A stretch of 64,000 bases of DNA from Zygnema cylindricum (lineage: Eukaryota > Streptophyta > Zygnematophyceae > Zygnematales > Zygnemataceae), in the NCBI GenBank assembly GCA_037447655.1, contig JBBHKE010001576.1, positions 124,001-188,000 of the forward strand, in the 5' to 3' direction. Positions 42,831 through 53,734 of this stretch are shown piece after piece. The notes below the pieces were generated by a model. It saw only the letters and a list, made by a program, of their open reading frames with translations, ran no database searches and was not told the DNA's origin. A program made the translations under genes and the position numbers. Positions within the stretch are counted from its first letter, which is position 1. Each line of letters starts with the position of its first letter.

Positions 42831-44800
42831 CTACGAAAAACAACCCCGTAAGTCCCCCCAGCCCGGGGGAGCACGTTGAGGGAGTTCCGGAGCACGGCGA
42901 CGATCCATAACCGCAACAGTTGATCGGAGGAGAATAAAAGCATGCACTCGCTGTAGAGCCACAGATAAGTGTTGACGGTAAAAAGAAGTAAGGACCGAAG
43001 GAAGAGGGCTCCCAGGTCCTCGACACTCGAAAGCACGTCGAGCACAAGTACGGAGAAACTCGTCCAGTGCAACACCCAAACAACCAAAGATCTCGACCGC
43101 CATCGGAATAAAGTCATCCATAGGGTCTCGGTGGGCATAATCACGCTCCTTCGCCTTAGCAGCATCACAAGTTCCCACCCCAAGATGTCGAGCCGCCTAA
43201 CCAACAACTATAGGTGAAGTAGGGTTCACCGAAACAATATCACCGAAAATGCGACGGGCACCATCAAGCAAAACAACATCAATCCGACGCGAGGGAATAA
43301 TATGAGAAACCTCTCGACGCACAAAAAAGCCCCCATCTGAAGCAATAGTGGCAACGGTGTCTCGAATACTGTCGTGCGCCTGGATCAAATCTCCCCAATG
43401 GGAGCAACGAAGCAAATGGACACCATCGGGCCCTAAGACACAACCACATGCACAAACAAGAGAGCCAAGTAAAGGAGGATGGGGGAGGCCAAGGCGAAAC
43501 CGAAGGGCGGTGGTGAACTGAGCTGGTGAGAATCGGAGAGTGGACAAAATAGGTGTGGCAAAAAGCCAAGACCCAGAACCAGCTCCACCACAAGAAAGAA
43601 GACGGGCACGAGAAGAATCGGAGGGAAGCGCCTTGAGAAGCTCGGATTTAATGGTGGCGACAACCCGATCGGAAATCGATTCCTGGACACGCTCAACAGA
43701 TTTTGTAACAAGGGTCGAGAAAATCGGCACATCCACAAGGGAATGGGGAAGAAGAGAACGTGACGCGTCCAATAGAGATCGCTGGAAGGCGAACACACTG
43801 TCTGAAACCCGGGGGATAACAGTAGCTAGAACAGGGGTGTCCCCAGCCAAGAAACGGGAAACAAGAGTAGAGGCAATAAGACACCAACTTCCCAAATAGG
43901 CAGCGGGAGCAACACGAGCGGTCGATAATAGACCCAACCCCCCAGTAGAGACAAGGAGGGATGCTTCAATGCGGGCCAATGGCCCAGACTTGCGATCAAA
44001 TACCCCGCGACCTAACAGAGTGTGGAGGACGACCATGAGGCGATCGTCAAAAGCCGAGAGAGAGGAGACAAATGTCGAGGTTGGAGGGGAAGTACGAGTG
44101 AGGTAAGAAGGGCGGTGGGGAAAACACCTGGTTAACATAGCAAAAGCAACTTGGGGATCGGGAAGGTGAAGAAGGTCGTCCACTTGGGCTAGATCTGTCT
44201 GTAAAGCATCATCAAGGAATTGGGTCACGAAAGTATCCGAACCAAGGGGTCAACCAAGCACACGAATGCCATCGGAGGGAGAAGGGGTTTGAAAAATAGG
44301 AGGGGTAGTAAACGAAAGTGGAATATCCTGAGGAGACCAAATAACACACTTCGACGGCTGAACTGAAAGGTTGAGTTCGGCTAAACGTTCTCTGAAAAAA
44401 TCATATGCCAACACTACTTGTTCTCTCGGCCCAATAATGTGCGTATCATCTGCAACTGAAGGGAAAAGGCAAGAAGGGAAGGCGGCTGCGGAGGCACAAA
44501 GGGCCCGGTAATGGGCAAGGGCGAACAAAGGTCCGCCTAGAGGGTCACCTTGGCGAATGCCAGGAGCAGAGGAGAAAGGAATAAGATCACAATCGGCCAA
44601 GAAGCAAGGGTTGCTTGTCAAAGAATAAAAAGCCCTCACAAATGGGAATAATTGGACAATCGGAGATGGAGCCGCCATAAGCTTTGAACCAAACAAAGTG
44701 CATCCACATGTCTGCGCTACTTTGCACATCAAACCTCTATTCCAATGTGATATGAAACACACATCCTCTGTTTGATACCACCTTTGAAAGGCAGAATGTC
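42831..44800 (-). pseudogene. non-LTR retrotransposon pol, 5'-truncated, with zinc knuckle and nuclease-like C-terminus
   Basis: One minus-strand frame with two stops, TGA at 44252-44250 and TAG at 43199-43197. First comes the reverse transcriptase palm and C-terminal part (GIRQGDPLGGPLFALAHYRAL, catalytic VADDTHI, QPSKCVIW). A region with repeated hydrophobic segments follows. Then comes a Cys/His pattern CACGCVLGPDGVHLLRC and RRIDVVLLDGARR with GDIVSVNP, resembling a PD-(D/E)xK nuclease. The tail reads DFIPMAVEIFGCLGVALDEFL. Reverse transcriptase motifs before the fingers/palm are missing, the usual 5' truncation of target-primed insertions. Endonuclease assignment is by motif reading only. 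Confidence 0.8.
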
Positions 44801-45989
44801 CTAAGACACCTCGATTTACAGGTGGGGGGATTTACGGGGGAAAACTTTCAGCGAGGGAGGCTCATCAACCTCTTCCGCATTCTTAGTTTTGCACGAGTGT
44901 TTTAGGGAAAGAACTGCACCTGCCAGGGAGGTTTTCACTCTGATTTTGAATAAATCGTTCCAGTATTTTTTTTTCATTGGCTGTTCTTTTCTTTTGTACC
45001 CATGTGCTCAGATGAAATACCATTGGATGTTTTTAGTGCAGCTTATTAGTAATGTAAAGAAGATTATAACAACTGTAACTCAAGGTTGTAGCTTAACAGT
45101 GTACAATTGCCAGATACACAGTTGTCACACAGCAAAAATCGTTATTAACTGCACTGCGTTTGGGTTACTAAATCGAATTAAGCTCTGAATGGCTTCGCTA
45201 TTTTTGGACCATTTAAAAGACAAAAACAATAATAGTCCTTGACATAGTTTTGGGTTACAGGGCTAGAAATTAGGGGCAACAGCAGATTGTTATTAACTCA
45301 TTTAACGATAATTTTCCTGACCGGAAAAAGCAAACAGTGTTGGTAAAAAGAAAAGACGCAAGCTTCTCACCAGTTTGATATAAACAGTTTGTCAGAAAAA
45401 CAATTACAACAACCTTTTAACATGTGCCGGAGGTGGGCAAATAACCTACAAAATAGGCACCAATGTGTGAAAAAAATAGATGACACAACACACGACGTTT
45501 TACGTAAAGATTGTTGTTTAACATTCATGTTTTCAGACGTGAAACTAATTATAGCTTTAAAAGTCCCCTGTTAAGTAAAAGCAGAAATCCCCAAAAAAGC
45601 ATCAATAACTCTTTCAACACTCATAATAAAACTGTTGCCGATTATTCCGTTGATCTCAGCCAGCTAGCCTCATCCGGAGTGTTTACAAGAAGCTTATGCA
45701 GTAACCTTCATAAACACTCATTTGACTTCAATATCGTAAAATATATTACCACTTCGCACTTTAAATTTGATGTAATGACTACCAAGAGATCATGATTGAG
45801 CGGATAGTTCCTACATTAAGTGGTATAAAGTGAGTAGTTAATTCCCCAAAAGACAATGATAGACAACCAGCGAAGTGTGTTTCAGGCACACACATCGTCG
45901 GATTTCCCAACATCAGTAACCCTAAAAAACCCTTAAAATTGCCTCTCTCCATGCTTTACACGACTCAGTCAGGTTTATACCACAGCATT
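44801..45989. other. 3' flank of MurC; no gene seen
   Basis: No frame with recognisable content. The part next to 45990 probably contains the 3' untranslated region of MurC (minus strand). Confidence 0.5.
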
Positions 45990-48900
45990 TTACGAGGTCT
46001 TATCTGAGAGTGTTGCCAGGAGTTGAGGTCCTAACCAGGTAATATCACCTGCAAAAAGAGCCCTCACCCTCGTAGGTAAACTTGCATAAATACATCACCA
46101 TCTATATTCATCTATTCTCTGGAAACGGCACAAAGAAAAGACACTTTTTCCCCAGGGAGGCATTGGTGTCAAGAAAGAACCTAAAGACTATACACATGGC
46201 TATTAGTGTTGATGTCTTAAATGAGCTTTTCTTTGTGCCCAGAAATTCGATTTCCATTTGGATACTGCCCATCAAAAGGTAAGAATCTTAACTTCCCATC
46301 CTGGCGGTCCATCTGATAATCGGAGAAGTGTGAATGGAGAAAAATGAGTTTTCAGGCCGGAAAAAAACATAAATGCTAATATCGATTTTATATTGTAGTT
46401 AATCCCAAGAGAAATTTACCTGCTCCAAGTGTGAGCACCACAATCTCATCTTGTGCTCTACTGTTGTTGACTGCTGTTGCCGTAATTTCCCAAGATAGTC
46501 GCTCTAATACTTTCTCCTGCTTTCCCTCCAATAAGAAGACTTAACATGAGAGTTTTTTAGAGTTTTTTCAAGTTTTTTAGAATATTAAGGGTTTCTTTAG
46601 AGTTTTTTATGAATAATCGCCATAGCTTCACTGCATCAAGCTTTGGGACAATTTCCTGAGGATCCGTAAATCCAAAGCAGCTTAAAAAAATGGAGAAGAC
46701 AGACAGAATAGATAACCATCTCTTAAGGATAAATTTAAGGTGGTGGTCAACCCTTAAAATCAGATAAGTTTAAGGTGGTGGTTAGAAAAGCTAGCTGAGC
46801 AGGAGAATGGAATAATTTATGTCTGGAACATGGATTCACTAGAATGGGACGGGAAGGGAAGGGAAGGGAAGACGGGAAGGGAAGAGGGGAAAAGGGATCG
46901 TTACAAAGATGGATGAATCAGGGACTTTGGCAAAAAGATATAGCTAGCTACACCATGAAGATTCTTAAAGGAGCTTAATATCAAACCAACAGACAGGGTT
47001 CCGAAACAAAAATTGAACGGCGTAAGTATGAGAGCATACTACCAAGAAATTGCCTTCAACAAAAACTACTTGACTTCCAACCTCCGCAAAAATCACTAGT
47101 TAAGCACCAATTAAGGGATGTCCTCAGGGATCCATTTTGACAGATCGTGTAAGAGGTTCAACCTGTGTTTAAAACCGTACCAAGGTTGGAATATAAACGG
47201 CTGGTGGTCCTGTTATTTCATCCGCTAAATTGGCACCGGTAATACCCCACACGTTCTCCTCCCTCGCAGCATATACCTGCATCAGTGCCATGAGGCCTCA
47301 GTCCATTCCTTTTCAGTCCAGATTGAAAAAATACTTCTATTGAATACCAAAAGTTGAAAGACAAATCGTCACGCTTCGCACAATGTGTTTAAGGGCAAAA
47401 CCAAAAGGTTCCTCAAGCAGAGAATTGGGCAATAGGACGCATAAAAAGGCGATCATTCAGGTAACTAACCTGCGTCACAATCACCCGGTCAGCCGCACTA
47501 AACGCAGGTGCAAAGTCGGGTAACAGCCGTGCTAAGCGACTGCAAGGAATCTTGAAAGCACATCAGTCAGTCAGCAAACTCACACATCTCCACAAGGTTA
47601 ACGACACCAATATGTTTGCTCTTCTGTTTCTCAATTATCCATCACAGGCAAACCCAAACCCAAACACCAATAAAAAAGAAAAGAAATCAACGAAGAAGAA
47701 CACAACACGCAATCAACCAGAAGACTGTCAATCGTTCGTCATTACTATCACAAGAAGTAATTCAGCAGTCTACAGAGATTAACCTCTCAGCAGTGTAAAA
47801 ACGAGCACCTGAATGTGTGAGGCTGGAATACAACCCAGAGTGGCTGTTGGTTAAAACGTTGCCTGGCTGCTTGAAGTGTCGCACGCACTTCACTGGGATG
47901 GTGTGCATAATCATCCAAAACAACGCAACCTTTTGCTCGACCCACAAGTTCAAATCGCCGTTTCACCCCTTGAAACTGAGCCAATGTTTGGCTCACCGAT
48001 TGGGCTGACCTCAGCATAGCCGCCATTTGTGCTGAACCGTCGCCAGCTGGCACATCCCGAGCCGCCAGCAGTGCAGCTGTTACCACCACCTGCCCAGCAC
48101 TGTTGAATCAGATTCTGATAAAGGAAAAGGGAAGTAAGAAGAAAATGGAGCTCATTGCCCAGCGTTGTCAACCAAATTCTGATAAAGGAAAAGGGAAGTA
48201 AGAAGAAATTGGAGCTCATTGCCCAGCGTTGCAAACCAGATTCTGATAAAAGAAAAAAGAACATAAGAAGAACCGGAGCTCATCACACAGCACCGCCGCA
48301 TCAGATTCTGCTAAAAAAGAGGGAAAATAAGAAGAAATCCCAGTTCATGTGCTTGTTGCAAGAAGAAATTTGCAGAAAAAGCTCATCTGTCCGATTCATT
48401 GAGTGCTAGATATTGACAAGATAGCTTCTGCCCAGCATGACTAATAGTAATATCACCGCCCATTTTCCAAGTTTTCTGTAGGAAAAAGTCAGATCACGTG
48501 GCCCCAAAGGAACAATATTCAAGCAATCCTCTGCAAAACTCTTACTGGCTGACTGGCTGACTGTCTTCGTAATCTTCTAGAGATTGATCCATCAAAAACC
48601 TGGTGGAGAAAGATTACCAAAAGCCCTTGCTGAAAGAAACAGCTCTATCAAGAACCATTCATTTTTAACTGAAGAGTCAGATGTGTTCCCTATAACATGG
48701 TGCTTTGGGGCCACTTTTGAAAGTTCACCAAAGTGATTACAATTCTATTTGACATCAACACATGATTGAAGATGGAACATCTAATCCTGATGGTCTCAGA
48801 GGCAAAAACTGTCAAAAACTGGAGAAGGGCCCCACCGCTAGCGAGTTCAGTACGTTGTGTGCTCCTGGTATCCGTAGACTGACCCGAGTTATAGGACGAC

Positions 48901-51900
48901 CTGCATGGACCTGCCCATCCGCTCAGAAAAAAACGTAAGAATCATAATTTGTGAGAGTTCAATGCAAGCACCATCCTAATCTGTATTCATTGCATGACTT
49001 GCAGAATTCCAGCAATTAGTGCAAACTTTTCTCCCTGATATTTTCCTGCACGTATTTTTTTATTTTTAAAACAAGATTAGAAGCAACTAAGGAGATCTTT
49101 CAAAAGCTCTTCACATCACCAGCTGTAGCGCCATCGTCATCACATGCTTCAGAATCTCACCACCACATAGTCGGTACCCCCGACTGTGTTAGGTACAAGC
49201 ATTGTGGCCCGCCAATCACAATCCTCCCCCAAACCATAAGTCACTGCTTGCCGAGGACTTCTGCTATCTAGCCATGAGGCCCGCTCATTGGCCTTGCCAG
49301 CTGTCATAACATCGGATTCAGCGACCAAATCATTCAGAGCGGCTGCGAGAAATTTAGACCCTGCACTGCCTCCCCTCCACACTTTGCCATGTGAATCAGC
49401 CCTGAAAATTCACTAACTGAATGTATTTGGCTGGCCTTTCTGAAATCAGCCAAAAACCAAACCAATATTGTCGATATACCTCTCCGAAAAAGTGAAACAG
49501 ATAGTAATGGCTATAATCCACACCTTTCTCTTAAGATTCTCCTGGTTAATAGGGTATTTACACAATACATGATTACTGGTGTTACTGCCAGCAGTAATCA
49601 TAAAGAAAACTGTACGAAGCGTAAAATTTTCTTTAAGATTACTGCGAAACCCGTTGTCAAAAGTCAGCCGCAAAAAACCCACCTGTCACCACAGACCACA
49701 AGTGATCCACCGGGACGTATTCGGTCCACAAACTGCTGAAAGACTGCACGAACTGCAGCCTGTAGATGAAACATGCAAACAAAACAAAACAAAATAAATT
49801 TCCTGAGCAACATCATTTGACGCAAACAATGGCAGTCATGTGTCAGTGCACTCAGATGCCCTGGTGCCATTGACAGCAAAACCTTGCAAAAGGCATTTAC
49901 ACAGCTTCCACACTTGGAAGTTTCACAAATATCATGCATACACGAGAAAACTGAATGCAAAGGGATACATTGCAAGTTTGCTGTGAGTTGAGATCCAAAG
50001 TGTGGAAAGGCTGAAGTCAAGAACATCGCACAAAAAACTTGCATAACTAGAATGTTGGTCATTCAGACGTGTGTAAACATTAAACACTGAAAGAAAAGTA
50101 TCATGCATAAGAAACAGCGACCACTATTCGCAGTAACCATTCTTCTCATGAAGAATGTTTGTCAAAATAGAATTGTTGTTCAACAAAGAACTTTCCCTGA
50201 TGCAATTCTGGTGGATTCTGTCAACATCAGCAGGAGACACTACCAAAATTAATAAAGATCGCATCACACATTGGAAAAAACCGTGAAACATAGTACACAG
50301 TTCGTGACCAGTAATCTATTTTCCACGTGACGTTTGTATGACAAGATATTGTGTTTGACTGGTGCATGCATGCATTAAATGAGCCTAGTACATGCATGCC
50401 ATGATCAAGAAAAATCTCGATAACAGTGAAAGGCTCGGCCCCATCGGGCCTCTTTCTGGGTCATGATGAAATAATAAACCACTTATTAGAAATAAACCAC
50501 TTATTATTGGTTGTGACTTTATATTTCTGTTATTTTATCATCACTGGCCAACAAAGATTGTGCAGTTTCTGGCTAGTAAAATGAAAACCTTACGGCAATG
50601 AAATGCACAGTCATTAAAATAAGTCATTCAATGAACCAATAACATCCCCGATAGGGCCTACCCAAGAGCTCTTGCCAAACTTCATGGCATGAATTTATTT
50701 TACCACAATTATCCTTAAGTTTGCAGATTTCCTAGACCATATTCTGTCATGAAAAAAGGCATTTTACCAGCAATCTCTTGATCTATACGTGCTTTTTCTT
50801 GGTCCAGAAACATATAATCACTTATGCCACTATGTGCTCTACTCAGTCACACAAGAGAAACGCTAGGTTCCATCATACTTCAGTTTCGTTATGGCTTTTT
50901 CTCTCTTACACGAATGCTTATGTTGAGCATATTAGAGACAGAAAGAGAACCAAAAGACCAATGACGAAGTTCCCTGTATGATTGTCCGAGCAGTGAAAAG
51001 AAATAAAAGTGTTTGAAAGCATGAAAAAGTTTCGTACAAACTCGGGGTCATCCACATGCAAAAATGTCTCTCCAAACACATGACAGGCAATTTAATGAAA
51101 GATGAAACTGATGATTAATAGGAATTCGACAAAAAAAAACTAAATACTTTCAATCATTCAGCTTGCGACAACATCGGAACAATCAAGGCAATACCGAAAT
51201 CAGGAACAAAATATTAGAAATAACATAAATCTGAGCTTTTGCAGACGGTGTTCCATGTTTTTAGAGGATGACTTCCGTTGCCATGTCCCAACCTCTTCTC
51301 AACCATTCAAAACCTACCTCAGATGAATAAATGTCCACGTGTTCCCATTCTACGTTTGTAACCACAGCCAGCTGGGGTTCTACCCCTAAAAAGCAGCCAT
51401 CATACTCATCGGCCTGCTCCACCCACCCATGGCAGTAACATCAGGCACCCTTAATTAGATTCTTAAACTTCAAATAATTATGAGCCTGCCAAAGAACGTA
51501 AACAAAGAAGGGAAACATCATCGATAACTAGAGGATGAGCACAAAAAACAGCAACGTCCCTAGCAAATCAACAAGCGTGGCAGCTAGCAAAGCTAGAAAG
51601 GGGATGCCAAGAAGTTTCTATAGCTGAAAGTTGCCTTAAGACGTCAGTCATTCAGGTCCAACCATTTTAGGAAGGATACAAAGACATACATTTTGGCCAC
51701 ATTTCACTAGAAAAGTGCGCCAGCACATTCAACAAAAAGAAGGCATAAGCAATCCCCCTTGGGCTGTCTAATGAACTCACCTCAAGCACAAATCGCGGAC
51801 TGCTGCCTACCATCGCATTGCCCCCATCTGGAAACTGCCAAAGCAGACAAAAACCCACCACTTTATCAAAACCTTGGCTCTCTCTTTCACTACAAAGGGC

Positions 51901-53194
51901 TCATACAATAAGCGAGCAACATGGTCACCTAGAAAAGTTTCAGCTTCCAACCATGCCAAGAAGGGTCTAAGAAGTGGATTAATATAACCATAGGCAGTTA
52001 ATTTACCTGAGGAATTTCAGCTCCCACAACGGCAGTGATGTCATCACCAAGGTTCCGTAATGCCAGAGAGAGCATAGCAGAGGTAGTACTTTTGCCTGAT
52101 GAGCCATTCCCTTCTATTTGTTACCTCGTTTCTAACACTGCAGTCTGAAACATGTGAGTTCAACGAAATTTTGACTTGAGATTTTGCTTAGACTTGCGTG
52201 TGATAATTGTCAGAGAGGCAACAACACAACCTTTTGAGTGCATCAAAGAACTTCCAACCATTTGTTTTGAGACAGGCTGTTGCTTTGATGCCAGCAAACG
52301 TACCATGTGAGCCAGCCACTGCAATCAGTTCCTTGTCTTTAGTGAGCTTTCCTAGCCACTCTCCTCTTTTCAACCTGCAATACCGTCAATCGGCAATACA
52401 ATGCAAAACAGCTGTTCAAACTCCATATCAGGTCTCAGGCACCTTGACTGGGTCAAGGCAACAACAAAATGCTACTCCACAGCTACCTCGCTGCATTTTT
52501 TTTGTTATTAAGAGTGCATAGAAACAAAAATAAATAGTGGCTTCCAACCAAGTTTACAGGAATAGACTCACACAGATATTCCTAGCGACAGCGCCATTTG
52601 CACCTCCTCATTGTCCATGCTCACTGCACTGGATACGACAACCGTGTTTGGACGACCGTCAAATGCTGCAACCTGGCTAGCTTCATGGCCTACATATACT
52701 TTCGCTCCAGCAACTTGCAGCTTCTGAAGTCGCTCACTATCGGCCATGTCAGATCCTGTAACTCGCCAGCCCTGTGTGAAGTGGCAGAGAAGATGCCATG
52801 TAACAGTAAGACACGTCGTCCATGCTTAATTCAAACAATAATCTCAGGAACTTAGAGATAAAATAAAAAATAAAAAAGAGCTTACCTGTTTCAACGCGAC
52901 AAGAGCCAATGCCGAGAGACCAGCACCACCAATTCCAATAAAATGAACAGATGGAGCAGCAGAATTTACAGTTCCAGGTGAAAATGCATCCAAAAGGGAT
53001 TGGTCGTTGCCATCATCGTTATGTAACGCACATGACCGCACAACTTTTTTCAGGCATCTGACTAGCTTTGGACTGCTAAAATGCAACCGTTGAATGTAAG
53101 GAGACCTCACTAAACGAACAGTAAGAAGAGAGGAATGTTCGAAGGAAAAAGAATTTGGAACCCATGGTGCCAGATGTCTGGCAGACAAAGCCAT
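45990..53194 (-). CDS. murC: UDP-N-acetylmuramate--L-alanine ligase, plastid-targeted
   Basis: Adds L-Ala to UDP-MurNAc with ATP, the first peptide step of peptidoglycan synthesis, here presumably in the plastid. Fourteen exons, all GT-AG and phase-consistent (604 aa): 53194-52886, 52771-52572, 52374-52304, 52095-52007, 51834-51781, 51413-51318, 49759-49683, 49401-49161, 48910-48836, 48089-47809, 47539-47470, 47276-47181, 46516-46420, 46048-45990. Residues 1-80 are Ser/Arg-rich and nearly acid-free at the start, like a transit peptide; the ATG has a strong context (CCACCATGG). Then come the UDP-binding loop [11 protein letters not shown] (85-95), P-loop GSHGKSTTS (191-199), EADEYDG (241-247), [31 protein letters not shown] (459-469 region) and FQPHTFSR. 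All key motifs are intact, so it looks functional. Divergently paired with TRS120. The introns exclude bacterial contamination. Confidence 0.95.
48112..48345. repeat. 64-bp minisatellite in a MurC intron
   Basis: Four units starting ATTCTGATAAAGG-like at 48112, 48176, 48240 and 48304, with decay to the right. It lies a few bases outside exon 10 (acceptor at 48090-48091). Each unit carries GCCCAGC, which on the coding strand resembles the GCTGGGCAG end of the real intron. Confidence 0.85.
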
Positions 53195-53734
53195 GGTGGA
53201 GCCAAGACAAACAAAAAGGCTTTTGCAAAGGGAAAAAGTAATCGGGAAAGCAGTCCAGGAAGGCCCTGGGTCTCCCAATTGCTTTTCGTTCGTAACTTGG
53301 TATGACATACGGTATCATTGATTCATTAGCCTGCGAAGATACGAAAATTTTATTTCCATACTGTGCTCTACAGTATTGGACTAATTAATTATTTATGCAT
53401 GTCACACCACGTCTCATGCCATTTTTGTTTTGTACGGTTGCAAGTCCGATGAACGGCCGAAAGTACAGTACAACCATTTTGGGTCATTCATCATTTTGGA
53501 CGATGCTTCTAACAAGAGTCCGAATTTGGAAACGAGCTTCCGTCGTACGGATTATCGCTAATGCCACCTATGGCATACGCGTGGTTTTAATTGCTATTGT
53601 ACGCGTATAGTATGGTCATATCACATATGGCGCTCCCATAGTTATCGCACATTTTGAAGTATGGTACGGATGCAGCATTCCATATTGCTGCTCAATTCGT
53701 TCCCTAAAAGGTGTAGCTCCTTCTGCTACCAGCC
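53195..53734. promoter_or_regulatory. divergent promoter region between MurC and TRS120
   Basis: 540 bp separate the two start codons, which point away from each other. The spacer must hold both 5' untranslated regions and promoters. An AT-rich patch TTAATTATTTATGCATG is near 53380-53400 and several CGTAC/GTACG words occur (for example near 53435 and 53550). No specific factor site is claimed. Confidence 0.6.

Noticed and set aside
43540-43899. Plus-strand Arg/Glu-rich frame
   Set aside because: Antisense shadow of the non-LTR pol.
46849-46900. GGGAA-rich stretch as a G-quadruplex regulator
   Set aside because: Short simple repeat inside a MurC intron with no further support.
45990-53194. 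MurC as bacterial contamination or recent transfer
   Set aside because: Fourteen exons with GT-AG introns, an N-terminal extension and a eukaryotic neighbour rule this out.
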